This document shows positions 34,596 through 42,894 of a DNA stretch of 64,000 nt, in pieces. The stretch comes from CAVZCK01 sp963798805. Lineage in GTDB: Bacteria > Pseudomonadota > Alphaproteobacteria > Rhizobiales > Rhodomicrobiaceae. Location: contig CAWCVC010000010.1 in NCBI GenBank assembly GCA_963798805.1, positions 1,488,001 to 1,552,000 of the forward strand, read 5' to 3'. Made by a program: the position numbers and the translations under genes. Within the stretch, counting starts at the first letter, position 1, and every line of letters starts with the position of its first letter. The notes under the pieces were generated by a model that ran no database searches, was not told the DNA's origin, and was given only the letters and a program-made list of their open reading frames with translations.

Positions 34596-35576
34596 TCATG
34601 CGGCTCGTTGTGCGGCAGGAATTGCGGCTCGTACGATCCTAGCGATGATCTCGTCATAGGCAAGCCCGGCCTCGGCCGCGGTGGCGGCAAAACCGGCATC
34701 CGGAGCAAGGCAGGGATTGGCATTCACCTCGAGCACATAAGGTGCGCCATCCGTAGCGACGCGGAAATCGACGCGCGCATAGCCGGAGAGGCCGAAGGCG
34801 TTCCACGCCGCCCGCGCGAGCCGGGCCAATTCGCGCGCGAGCCGGGGCTCCCTGCGCTCCAGGCCGAACCGGCGCGCCGTCAGGTGATAGGTGTCGCAGC
34901 TCTGATCCCACTTCGCGGCATAATCGACGATCCGCGGACAGTCTGCGGGCATGTCCGAGAAATCAATCTCCTGCACCGGCAGGACGCGCAGGCGCCCGGC
35001 CAACTCGATCAAAGCGACGTTGAACTCGCGGCCCTCGATGAATTCCTCGGCGAAGAAGCGTCCGCCGAAACGGGCTTCGCGCCCGCGCACCTCGACCGCC
35101 GCCCGATCGCCGGAAACGATGCAGGCGCCGTCCATACCGAGCGAGCCATGCTCGTCGACCGACTTGACGATGACGGTCTTGTCCGCCGGAACGCCTTCGC
35201 CGCGCGCCCAGCAGGGCGGGGTCGGGATATTGTGCGCGGCGAGACGCTCCTTGGCCGCCAGCTTGGAGGTCGATGAGGAATAGGCGGCGGTGCCGGCGCC
35301 CGTATAGGGAAGGCCGAGGCGATCCATCGCCGCGAGCGGGCGGGTCGCCAGCGTGCCGTCGCCGCCCAGCGACTCGACAAGATTGAAGATCACGAGCGGC
35401 GCCCGCGCGGCGAGACGCGGCAGATCTGCCAGTTTCCGGTCGAGAGCGATGATTTCGCTTTCGTAGCCCATGCGATTGAGGCTCTCGGCCACGGCCGACG
35501 CCGTGATCACCGTGTCCTCTTCATCTGGCCTGTCGATTGCCGCGCCGTGGATGACGGGGATATAGCGGTTGGACAT
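34596..35576 (-). CDS. ATP-grasp carboxylate-amine ligase, D-Ala-D-Ala ligase-like (first)
   Basis: A 326-residue ATP-grasp enzyme. The N-terminal domain has FNLVESLGGDG and LGLPYTGAG, which parallel the Ddl substrate region. The central and C-terminal parts have VIVKSVDEHGSLGMD (ATP lysine) and GYARVDFRVATDG followed by LEVNANPCL, where the Mg-binding Asp/Glu/Asn lie. It lacks the exact Ddl serine/tyrosine substrate signature, so it probably joins other amino acids. It starts five bases after the second ligase. Two different ligases in one operon suggest two successive peptide bonds or two building blocks. Confidence 0.88.
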   Translation of the reverse strand: MSNRYIPVIHGAAIDRPDEEDTVITASAVAESLNRMGYESEIIALDRKLADLPRLAARAPLVIFNLVESLGGDGTLATRPLAAMDRLGLPYTGAGTAAYSSSTSKLAAKERLAAHNIPTPPCWARGEGVPADKTVIVKSVDEHGSLGMDGACIVSGDRAAVEVRGREARFGGRFFAEEFIEGREFNVALIELAGRLRVLPVQEIDFSDMPADCPRIVDYAAKWDQSCDTYHLTARRFGLERREPRLARELARLARAAWNAFGLSGYARVDFRVATDGAPYVLEVNANPCLAPDAGFAATAAEAGLAYDEIIARIVRAAIPAAQRAA

Positions 35577-35581
35577 GGCCG

Positions 35582-36601
35582 TTACGCGACCTCCGCGAAG
35601 GGGCGTCGGGCGGAAGGCGCCCCGCCGATGCCGAGCCTCTGCGCGGCCGCGTCGACGATGCCGCCGATCAGGCCGTCATAGCCGAGGCCGCATTTAGTCG
35701 CGATCATCGGCAGGTCCGAATGGGTCGGGTGCAAACCTGCGATCGGGTTCAGCTCTAGGAACTGCGGCTCACCCGCGGCGTCGAGCTTGAGATCGACCCG
35801 GCCGGCATCGCGGCAGTCGAGCGCGCGGTAACAGGCGAGAGCGATCTCGCCGGCGCGCCTCGCCTCTGCATCGTCGGCAAGCTCATAGATGACACGCTCT
35901 TCGCAGAGTTCCTTGTTCTCGAAGGAGTAGATACGGTCTTCGATCCCCGGCTTGACCGCGATCTCCATCACCCCGATCACCCTCGCGGTTTCGTCGGTAC
36001 CGAGAATGCCGACCGTGAACTCGCGGCCCGGCAGCAGCGTCTCGCAAATGACGGGCTGGCCGAACCGGGCAATCAAATTTGCCGACGCCCCGGCAAGCTC
36101 CTCCCGGCTGGCGACGCGGGACGCGGCCTCGCAGCCCTTGCCCGTCCCTTCCGCCACCGGCTTGACGAACAGCGGGAACGGCAAATCGACCGCCAACGCA
36201 TCGGCTGCCGACCGGAGCACGGCGAACGAAGCGGTCGGCAAACCGTGATCGCGGATAATGCGCTTAGCGACGCCCTTGTCGAGCGTTGCCGCCATGGTCA
36301 GCGGGTCCGAGAAGGCGTAAGGCTGGTCGAACAATTCGCAGAGCGCCGAAACCTGCGCCTCGCGCGACCGGCCCGACAAGCCTTCGGCAATCGAGAAGAT
36401 CAGATCCCAGCGTTCGCCCGCGGCGAGCCGGGCTGCGAGCGCCTGCCCCCGTCCGATGCGATCGACGCTATGGCCGAGGCGGACGAGCGCCGCCTCGATT
36501 TCGGCAATAGTGGAGGCCGTATCGAACTCGGCGACCTCCAACTCGGAGTGACCGAGGGCGAGATACTCGTCCCTCAGGTCGTAAACGAAGCCGATATGCA
36601 T
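35582..36601 (-). CDS. ATP-grasp carboxylate-amine ligase, D-Ala-D-Ala ligase-like (second)
   Basis: A 339-residue ATP-grasp enzyme beginning at the ATG at 36601, six bases after the kamA stop. It shows FSIAEGLSGRSREAQVSALC near residue 80, FPLFVKPVAEGTGKGC (ATP-binding lysine and glycine loop), EFTVGILG and DAGRVDLKLDAAG followed by FLELNPIAGLHP with the metal ligands. It is clearly homologous in fold to the ligase downstream but not a close duplicate. The reaction would form an amide or peptide through an acyl phosphate. In this operon a beta-amino acid from the aminomutase is the natural nucleophile or acyl donor, which is inference. Confidence 0.88.
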   Translation of the reverse strand: MHIGFVYDLRDEYLALGHSELEVAEFDTASTIAEIEAALVRLGHSVDRIGRGQALAARLAAGERWDLIFSIAEGLSGRSREAQVSALCELFDQPYAFSDPLTMAATLDKGVAKRIIRDHGLPTASFAVLRSAADALAVDLPFPLFVKPVAEGTGKGCEAASRVASREELAGASANLIARFGQPVICETLLPGREFTVGILGTDETARVIGVMEIAVKPGIEDRIYSFENKELCEERVIYELADDAEARRAGEIALACYRALDCRDAGRVDLKLDAAGEPQFLELNPIAGLHPTHSDLPMIATKCGLGYDGLIGGIVDAAAQRLGIGGAPSARRPFAEVA

Positions 36602-36606
36602 GGCGG

Positions 36607-37974
36607 TCAGGCTCCCGGCCTGGCCGCGGCAATCAGGCTGGGATCGACGGCGCGGCCGGCACCGAGGCTCCCGTCCGGGTCCTTGTAGCGGTAGATGCCG
36701 CCTTCGAAATTGCGCAACAGCAGATCGTCGCCATCGCGGCCCACAATATAGTCCGGCAGGAGCGGGATCTTGCCGCCGCCGCCCGGCGCGTCGATGACAT
36801 ATTGCGGCACGGCGTAGCCCGTCGTGTGGCCGCGCAGGCCCTCGATGATTTCGATGCCTTTCGACACCGGCGTGCGGAACTGCGCCGAGCCGGTGATCGG
36901 GTCGCATTGATAGAGGTAGTAAGGCTTGACGCGCCGCATCAGCAGCCCATGCATCAGCTGCTTCATGGTGGCGATGTCGTCATTGATGCCCTTCAGCAGC
37001 ACGGTCTGGCTGCCGAGCGGGATGCCGGCGTCGACGAGGCGGGCAGTCGCCTGCGTCACCTCGGTCGTCAGCTCGGCCGGGTGGGTGAAATGCACGCTCA
37101 TCCACAGCGGATGGTGCTTTCTCAGCGTGCGGACCAGCGCCCGCGTCACGCGCATCGGCAGCACGATCGGCACCTTGGTGCCGAGCCGGACGAACTCGAT
37201 GTGCTTGATCTGTCTCAGGCGGCCGAGCAGATAGTCGAGCCTGTCGTCCGAGAGCGTCAGCGGATCGCCCCCGGAGATTAGCACATCGCGGACTTCCGGA
37301 TGCGCTTCGAGATAGGCGAAAGCGCGCTCCCATTGCGACTTGGAGAACGAGTATTCGCCGCCGGCTTCGCCGACCATGCGTGACCGGGTGCAGTAGCGGC
37401 AATAGGTCGAGCAGAACCCTGTCGCCAGGAACAGAACGCGGTCGGGGTAGCGATGCACGAGGCCGGGCACCGCGGCGTCATGATCTTCGCCGAGCGGGTC
37501 ATCCGCCTCGCCGGGCGTGCGCAGATATTCCTGGCCGACCGGAATATGCGTGCGGCGCAGACCATCCTCCGGATTGTCCCGGTCGAGCAGGCTGGCGTAA
37601 TAGGGCGTGATGCCGACGGGCAGCGAGCCCTGATGCCGCATCACCGCGTCGCGCTCGTCGTCAGAGAGCCGGAACACGCGCTCCAACGTCGCGAGACTCT
37701 TGATTCGGGATCTCAGTTGCCAGCGCCAATCGCTCCAATCCGCCGCCGAGGTTTCGGGGAAGAAGCGCTTCTGGAATGCGCGGGCCTGCTTGCCGATCGG
37801 GAAGCTTTCCCGACGGGCTTCGGCAATGCCAACCACCTTGCCAGACGAAGCCGTGCCGAGCGCGTGGGGGGCCTTTGCCGCGATGTGAGGGGAAGCGGGT
37901 GACGGATAGACCGTCCTGATACTGGGAGGCTCCGACTCTTTCGAGTCGGTCTCCGAAGCGCCGGATGTTCGCAT
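36607..37974 (-). CDS. kamA: Lysine 2,3-aminomutase family radical SAM enzyme
   Basis: A 455-residue radical-SAM, PLP-dependent aminomutase converting L-lysine to beta-lysine. The [4Fe-4S] cysteines C188, C192 and C195 are in CSTYCRYC. The PLP lysine is K402 in DAPGGGGKIP. The two aspartates that hold the substrate side-chain amine in clostridial enzyme are present as D358 (YQCDP) and D395 (VIDAP), which supports lysine as the substrate. The length and the C-terminal zinc/dimer region exceed those of EpmB, so it is not the EF-P modification enzyme. It is the first gene of the operon with two ATP-grasp ligases and the acetyltransferase-deacetylase fusion. A palindrome lies 122 bp upstream. Confidence 0.92.
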   Translation of the reverse strand: MRTSGASETDSKESEPPSIRTVYPSPASPHIAAKAPHALGTASSGKVVGIAEARRESFPIGKQARAFQKRFFPETSAADWSDWRWQLRSRIKSLATLERVFRLSDDERDAVMRHQGSLPVGITPYYASLLDRDNPEDGLRRTHIPVGQEYLRTPGEADDPLGEDHDAAVPGLVHRYPDRVLFLATGFCSTYCRYCTRSRMVGEAGGEYSFSKSQWERAFAYLEAHPEVRDVLISGGDPLTLSDDRLDYLLGRLRQIKHIEFVRLGTKVPIVLPMRVTRALVRTLRKHHPLWMSVHFTHPAELTTEVTQATARLVDAGIPLGSQTVLLKGINDDIATMKQLMHGLLMRRVKPYYLYQCDPITGSAQFRTPVSKGIEIIEGLRGHTTGYAVPQYVIDAPGGGGKIPLLPDYIVGRDGDDLLLRNFEGGIYRYKDPDGSLGAGRAVDPSLIAAARPGA

Positions 37975-38384
37975 TGAGGAACTTTGGCTCCAGATGAGTG
38001 GCAGGCATCCGGGATCACCAGAGTGACGCTGCCGCCGGAACGGACCGTCGTGCGACCATCGCCGATGCCGTCGTCCAGATTCCGATGCGGCGCTAATATG
38101 TGAACATATGTGGCGGTTGCAAGGGCATTCTTATGCTCGTGCAAAAAAGGCGTCGGATAAGCCACTGTCCTGCTATGCGGAACTGGGACTTTGCGGACGC
38201 ATTTGCCTTCGCGGCCGCCTGTTCTCAGGCCGCCGGCGCAGCGTTTCTTTTCTCCCCATGGCATGTTGAAAAGATTGTCCGGGAGGCATCGTTCCTAAGA
38301 ATTGTGAGCCGAGTGATTCTCAGCGCCACCACAATTTGCGCGGCCCGCGAAGCGCAGCGAGAAACGAACAGCGCGTCATCATAT
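37975..38384. other. Intergenic stretch upstream of kamA
   Basis: A 410-bp gap between the starts of kamA (leftward) and the end of the SDR gene (leftward). Apart from the palindrome at 38096-38109 I see no gene, terminator or RNA. Longer reading frames here lack ribosome sites and family likeness. Confidence 0.5.
38096..38109. promoter_or_regulatory. Palindrome ATATGTGAACATAT upstream of kamA
   Basis: A perfect 6-bp inverted repeat with a 2-base centre in a locally AT-rich spot, 122 bp before the kamA start. It could be an operator for the kamA operon; no dedicated regulator gene lies in the operon. Confidence 0.4.
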
Positions 38385-39230
38385 TTATGCGCGGGCCGAA
38401 CTCTTGTCCGACGATAGGCCGGTCAGCTCCAGGCTGATGGCTTTAAGCCGCCTCCGCGCTTCTGCGTCGTAGGCCTGCGGGTCCGCTCGGGCCTCGCTCA
38501 TGCCGTTGAAATAGAGGCCGCTGCGGCTTTCGAGGTCATCGGAGACGGCAAGATTGAGGATCGCATCGGCGCCTTCCTCGACGCTGCTCCATGGCGTCAC
38601 GCCCGCCTGCCGGACCATGGTCGTGTTCATATAGGTCGCCGGATGCAAAGCATTAACGGTGACACCGGAGCCTTCGAGGTCCTTCGCGAGATCGATCGTG
38701 AACAGAATTTGCGCCAGCTTGCTCTGGCAATAGGCCCGCCCGCCGTTATAGCCATGCGTCAGCATGACGTCGTCGAAATCGATCGCCTGCTGCCCGACGG
38801 ATGCGACATTGACGATGCGGGCCGGAGCGCTTTCCTTCAGCAGCGGGAGAAGCAAATGGGTCAGCAAGAAGCCGGCGAGATAATTGACGGCAAAGCGCAG
38901 CTCATAGCCGTCGGCGCTGGTCTGCCGGGATGATTGCCGCCCGCCCGTGCCGATCCCGGCATTGTTGACGAGGATATCGAGCCGGTCGGTTTTCTGCCGG
39001 ACAGTTTCGGCCAGGCGCCGGACCTCGGCGAGCGAGGAAAGATCGGCCTCGAGGAATTCCGCCGTGCCACCACCCTCGGCGATCTCGGCTACCAAGCTCT
39101 CGCCGCGCTCCCGATTTCGGCCATGCACGAATATGCGGGCGCCAGCCTCGGCGAGCCGCTTCGCGACCACTCTGCCGACGCCGTCAGTCGAGCCGGTGAC
39201 CAGCGCGGTTTTTCCGTTCAGCTTTTTCAT
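38385..39230 (-). CDS. Short-chain dehydrogenase/reductase
   Basis: A 281-residue classical SDR with the nucleotide motif TGSTDGVGRVVA near residue 13-24, NNAGIG, and the catalytic set from VNVASVG (serine) to YCQSKLAQ (Tyr-x-x-x-Lys). R in the HGRNRE loop suggests NADP. The sequence is closest in style to retinol-dehydrogenase-like or WW-domain-type SDRs acting on hydrophobic alcohols. GGAGGA precedes the ATG. It is divergent from a TetR gene 380 bp away, a common regulator-target arrangement. Confidence 0.88.
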   Translation of the reverse strand: MKKLNGKTALVTGSTDGVGRVVAKRLAEAGARIFVHGRNRERGESLVAEIAEGGGTAEFLEADLSSLAEVRRLAETVRQKTDRLDILVNNAGIGTGGRQSSRQTSADGYELRFAVNYLAGFLLTHLLLPLLKESAPARIVNVASVGQQAIDFDDVMLTHGYNGGRAYCQSKLAQILFTIDLAKDLEGSGVTVNALHPATYMNTTMVRQAGVTPWSSVEEGADAILNLAVSDDLESRSGLYFNGMSEARADPQAYDAEARRRLKAISLELTGLSSDKSSARA

Positions 39231-39610
39231 GCCGATCCTCCATGCCTCGGATCATATTCCCCGCCAGATGGGGCGCCGGGCCGCGTCGCGCCAGTTTTCG
39301 TGGTGCTCAAGACATCGATCCGCACCGGCATAAGGGCGCGCATCCCGAAATCTGCGCATGACCCCTCCCGCTAGCCGGGTATACAGGCCATCCGGATCAT
39401 ACGGGTCAATCTTGTGAACGAAAGAAAGTTCCGGTTCCGCCAGACCGGCCGATCGGCTTTGATATATCGGCAACTGCCAAAGCGCGGACCGATTTTAGCT
39501 GTGGCTCTTTGCATCCAGGTGATCACATTGCCGGGGCTGGTATAAAGTATCTCAGCCGGCAGATCGCCGACCGTCCCCAAGAGCCGAAGCTGGCAAGAGA
39601 CGAGGTTTAC
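39231..39610. other. Divergent region between the SDR and TetR genes
   Basis: A 380-bp gap. It contains an interrupted repeat CCGGT-N8-ACCGG at 39431-39448 and an adjacent GCCGATCGGC, either of which might be a TetR operator, but both are GC-rich and weakly supported. Reading frames crossing it on the minus strand are shadows of the TetR gene. Confidence 0.35.
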
Positions 39611-40282
39611 ATGAGCAAGGAAAATACGTCTTCCTCCTCCACGGCGCCCAAGAGCCGATCGGAGCGCCGCCGGGAAGACACCAGGCGCCAACTCATGAAA
39701 GCCACCTATGAGATCATCGCCAAGCGCGGGCTGGAAGGGCTCGTCATCCAGGACATCACCGAAGCCGCGGATGTAGGCTATGGCTCGTTCTACAACCATT
39801 TCTCGTCGAAAGAGGCCATCGTCTCGGCGGTGATCGACGCGGCACTCGCCGAGAGCGCGGCTCTTTACGAGCGGGTGGGCCAACTGGCGTCCGACCGGGT
39901 CGAGGCTTTCGCCATGGAGCTGCGAGCGTGCCTGAAGCATAGCCAGAGCGATCCGGTCTGGGGCTGGTTCATTCTGAGAAGCATGCTGTCGGGCCAGCAG
40001 CTTCGCCTTTCCATCGGCGAGCGGCTGAAGCGAAGCATCGAGGAGGGCCTTCGCGCCGGTGTGTTCACGGCCGACGATCCGGAAATGGCGCGCCACTCCG
40101 TCGGCGGCCTCCTGCTGCTCGGTACGCTCAAAATCGTCAGCGGCGAAACGGACGATAATTATCCGGAGAGGCTGGCTGAAACGGCCCTCAAGTCGCTTGG
40201 CGTGTCCCCGAAAAAAATTCAGAGCGTATTGGCGAAGCCATTGCCCGAGATCACCTCGACGCCGTTTCTCACCGCGGCCTGA
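39611..40282 (+). CDS. TetR/AcrR family transcriptional regulator
   Basis: A 223-residue regulator started at the ATG at 39611, which follows GACGAGG. Residues about 20-70 hold the TetR helix-turn-helix (ATYEIIAKRGLEGLVIQDIT, then GYGSFYNHFSSKEAI). The rest is the all-helical ligand-binding and dimerisation domain. An N-terminal polar tail (SSSSTAPKSR) precedes the domain. It is divergent to the SDR gene and converges with the IclR gene 19 bases later. Its targets may be the SDR or the outer-membrane channel whose leader carries a TetR-like palindrome at 41637-41652. Confidence 0.9.
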   Translation: MSKENTSSSSTAPKSRSERRREDTRRQLMKATYEIIAKRGLEGLVIQDITEAADVGYGSFYNHFSSKEAIVSAVIDAALAESAALYERVGQLASDRVEAFAMELRACLKHSQSDPVWGWFILRSMLSGQQLRLSIGERLKRSIEEGLRAGVFTADDPEMARHSVGGLLLLGTLKIVSGETDDNYPERLAETALKSLGVSPKKIQSVLAKPLPEITSTPFLTAA

Positions 40283-40301
40283 GACGCGGCCGCAAGGCTA
40301 A

Positions 40302-41129
40302 TCAGCTTCCCATGCTGCCTTCGAGCTTGCGGCAGAGGCCGATCAGCCGGGGCCGGGCGTGATTGAGCAAGAACTCTGCGCTGACGATCATCGAAGGCGC
40401 GCCGCAATTGACCACCATAGGCGGCAGCCCGCCGCCCGGACGAAAGCCGACGGCAATGCCGTTCACCGTTTCGTTCCATTCGCCGAACGAGCAGGTACAA
40501 CCCAGCGTACGGTGGTCGGAAATCGCCTTGGCAATCGCGTCGCGGGTTTTCGGCCAGCTCACCTCGTCGAGCGCCCGGATGTCCTCTAGGATCGGCGCAC
40601 GTTCTTCTTCGGTGCAGGCGGCAAGAAAGGCGCGTCCCATGGCGCTCCTGGAAATCGAAAGACGCGAGCCGACATCGACCGTCAGCGATATGGTGGTGTG
40701 GCCGCGCACACATTCAAGATAGACGACGCTGAGACGGTCGCGCGCTCCGAGAGCCACGGAGGCGCGGGAGAACTGCGCCAACTCCTCCATCAGAGGCCGC
40801 GCGACATTCCTGATATCCAGGCGCGCCAGCATGCTCGTGCCGAGAGCCAGAACGGCGGTTCCGAGGCGGTATTTCGCGACGGACTCGACATAGTGCAGAT
40901 AGCCGAGCTTCGTCAGGGTGTAGGTGAGGCGCGATACTGTCGATTTGGGCAGCTTGCAGCGAGCCGCGATATCCTGATTGCCGAGCAGGGTTTCGCCCTT
41001 GCGGAAGCAGGCGAGGACTTCCAGACCGCGCGCCAGGGCGCCGACGAAATGCCGATCCTCGGACGCGCCGCTGCGCGCGGACGATATGATGATCTCTTCA
41101 TGAGCGAAGTTGGCGCGCTTTCGTGCCAT
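40302..41129 (-). CDS. IclR family transcriptional regulator
   Basis: A 275-residue IclR regulator. The N-terminal winged helix (about 25-90) has GLEVLACFRKGETLLGNQD and LPKSTVSRLTYTLTKLGYL. The C-terminal GAF-like effector domain contains LSVVYLECV and SAMGRAFLAACTEEER. Members typically regulate aromatic and dicarboxylic acid degradation operons. Three closely similar 19-bp inverted repeats lie near this gene and before two transcription units of the adjacent acyl-CoA degradation locus, so this protein is a good candidate for their regulator. Confidence 0.92.
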   Translation of the reverse strand: MARKRANFAHEEIIISSARSGASEDRHFVGALARGLEVLACFRKGETLLGNQDIAARCKLPKSTVSRLTYTLTKLGYLHYVESVAKYRLGTAVLALGTSMLARLDIRNVARPLMEELAQFSRASVALGARDRLSVVYLECVRGHTTISLTVDVGSRLSISRSAMGRAFLAACTEEERAPILEDIRALDEVSWPKTRDAIAKAISDHRTLGCTCSFGEWNETVNGIAVGFRPGGGLPPMVVNCGAPSMIVSAEFLLNHARPRLIGLCRKLEGSMGS

Positions 41130-41291
41130 TGATGCTGGTGCCGTTTTCTGACGCGGTTCGGTCGCGCAAATGGGCGTCGGGCTCGTTGAGCCCTGGGCGA
41201 CGTTTGTCTGACAGTGATCACGGCCGCGGAGCGGACGCGCCGCAATTAGGTATCACGGGTTCCGGCGCGCGCCACCAAAATTATTCCGCTG

Positions 41292-41310
41292 TGCAGTATT
41301 TAATTCTGCA
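41292..41310. promoter_or_regulatory. IclR-type operator 1
   Basis: TGCAGTATTTAATTCTGCA, 163 bp upstream of the IclR gene start. Its reverse complement TGCAGAATTAAATACTGCA aligns with sites at 45416 and 50374 as TGC(A/G)GAAT...C(T/C)(G/A)C(A/G). It is likely autoregulatory. Confidence 0.55.
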
Positions 41311-41636
41311 AAATAACGATTTCGGCTTTGCACGCGTGTTTGCCGGCAAAGATGGTTGCGCAAGATTATGTATAGGTTCTTTTGGTCCGTTCTCGGACCG
41401 GCGGCATGAGATCGTTCCGGCCCCTACTCTTTGAAAGCCAATAATTGGTTAAAATAATTCAATATCTCTTAGTCGACACCCATTCCGTTGGCCGTAAGAC
41501 GTGCGGGATTCCTTGCATCTGATGAATATAAATCTTGATCAATGCTAGCGTTGCTATTCGGCAACGGCAAACTCTTCAAATTTTGGCTTGAGTGAGAAAG
41601 CGCTTGAGGCTGGGTCCCCGCTCGCTATCATCACCC

Positions 41637-41652
41637 CTGACAAGTTTGTCAG
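41637..41652. promoter_or_regulatory. Palindromic operator-like site in the leader of the channel gene
   Basis: CTGACAAGTTTGTCAG, a perfect 7-bp inverted repeat with a 2-base centre, 30 bp before the ATG at 41682. The form suits a TetR-type repressor; the nearby TetR gene at 39611 is a candidate. Confidence 0.5.
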
Positions 41653-41681
41653 AAATGACACTCGGTTGGGGGGAGAAGGTT

Positions 41682-42746
41682 ATGGGTACGACGAGGCAGG
41701 GACACTGTAATCGCACATTAGCTGCTAGAAAAAGGTCTGAAAAATGGCGGAGCCTTGCATTGGGCGCCGCGCTGGCTGGATCGGTGATCGGGTTCTCCGA
41801 TTCCGCGTTCGCCGTATCCGACAACAGCAGCGATACCTACGCCGGAGACGTGAACGGCATTGCGCTGCCGTCGGGCACGTTTCTCGCCATCCAATATCTC
41901 GGTTGGCGCGATAGCGACACCTATGTCACATCGAAAAATAATATATTCGCCAAAGAGATAGGCGGGAAAAACATAGATGGAGATCTTACTCTCTTCACGT
42001 CAATAACCCGGTTCTCCTATTTCACCCGACTTTTCGATCATCCCCTAGTCTTCGAGGCGGCCCTGACGTTCGGAAATTTCGAAGAGGTCAGAGTCGGGCC
42101 TGAGCATTTGACCAGCGCGGACGGCATGTTTGATCCGGTGCTGTTCGTGAGCTACGGGCTGATCAATGCCCCGAAAGAGGAGCGTTTCCTTGCACTAACC
42201 AACTACTTCTATCTGCCTGGTGGCCGGAGCTATCAGAAATTCAAGGGAGCGAATGTCTCAACGCCCGATCAATTCACCTGGGTTCCGCAGATTGCCTATG
42301 CCGAAGGATTAGGCAAATTCGGCTTCAAGAATTTCTGGATCGACGTGATCGCCAATGCGTCGTTCCACACAGATGGTGATAGCCCGTTGGCAGTCGCACC
42401 TGGCGTTCAGTTTGACAATCTCAGCCAGGACAACTCCTACGATATCAAGGCCTTTCTGCGCTACGAGTTCGGCCAGGCAACTCATGTCGCCGTTGGCCTC
42501 GAGAAGTCCTGGGGCGGCGACCAGATCGCTTCTGGCGGAGCACTCGGGACGGCGCTTGGACCGACCTCATTGGGCAAGGACGACTTCCTGAAGGGACATC
42601 TTCAGTTTTCATTCCCGATTATGGCCGATTTCCACGTTGCGACCGACTTTACTCACGATTTCGAGAGAGAAGGCGGGTTTAAGGAAGACTTTACAGGCGA
42701 AGTCCGTTTCACCAAGTTCTTCCTTCCAACCGCTCCCTTGAAATAA
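41682..42746 (+). CDS. Outer-membrane channel-like protein (phenol MetA-pathway/SphA type)
   Basis: A 354-residue secreted beta-barrel protein. The ATG at 41682 is chosen for GGAGAAGG upstream. A long signal peptide ends near AFA-V (about residue 45). The body is built of alternating amphipathic strands (FLAIQYLGWRDSDTY, RFSYFTRLFDHPLVFEAAL) and ends with a phenylalanine-rich strand, all like the Phenol_MetA_deg transporter family. Such proteins bring hydrophobic or aromatic substrates through the outer membrane for the catabolic operons nearby. It is followed by a UUCG-loop terminator and preceded by two operator-like palindromes, so it appears to be a single-gene regulated unit. Confidence 0.8.
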   Translation: MGTTRQGHCNRTLAARKRSEKWRSLALGAALAGSVIGFSDSAFAVSDNSSDTYAGDVNGIALPSGTFLAIQYLGWRDSDTYVTSKNNIFAKEIGGKNIDGDLTLFTSITRFSYFTRLFDHPLVFEAALTFGNFEEVRVGPEHLTSADGMFDPVLFVSYGLINAPKEERFLALTNYFYLPGGRSYQKFKGANVSTPDQFTWVPQIAYAEGLGKFGFKNFWIDVIANASFHTDGDSPLAVAPGVQFDNLSQDNSYDIKAFLRYEFGQATHVAVGLEKSWGGDQIASGGALGTALGPTSLGKDDFLKGHLQFSFPIMADFHVATDFTHDFEREGGFKEDFTGEVRFTKFFLPTAPLK

Positions 42747-42781
42747 AGCCACCCCTTGGCTTTCCTGTCATAGACTGTGAT

Positions 42782-42810
42782 GCGGCAGCTTCGGCTGCCG
42801 CTTTTATTTT
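42782..42810 (+). terminator. Rho-independent terminator of the channel gene
   Basis: GCGGCAGC (42782-42789), loop TTCG, GCTGCCGC (42794-42801), then TTTTATTTT. A strong stem with a stable UUCG tetraloop, 36 bases after the stop. Confidence 0.92.
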
Positions 42811-42894
42811 GGCTCCAACCGTTCCGCAAATTCAAAGGCGCAAAGCGCAATTCCGCGCTTCGTGCCCGGCCGTTATCGCTGAATCATGCTGGAT

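Larger units (their letters stand above)
41130..41681. other. Regulatory region between the IclR gene and the outer-membrane channel gene
   Basis: A 552-bp AT-richer gap between divergent genes. It holds the IclR-type repeat (41292-41310), a short palindrome CCAATAATTGG (41439-41449) and the 16-bp palindrome at 41637-41652. No gene or RNA is recognised. Confidence 0.55.

Noticed and set aside
36607..37974. EpmB-type enzyme for EF-P modification
   Set aside because: The protein is about 100 residues longer than EpmB, keeps both lysine side-chain aspartates, and no epmA or efp gene is adjacent.
39371..40096. A 241-codon minus-strand frame opposite the TetR gene
   Set aside because: The plus-strand frame has a clear TetR helix-turn-helix; the minus frame has none and lacks a ribosome site.
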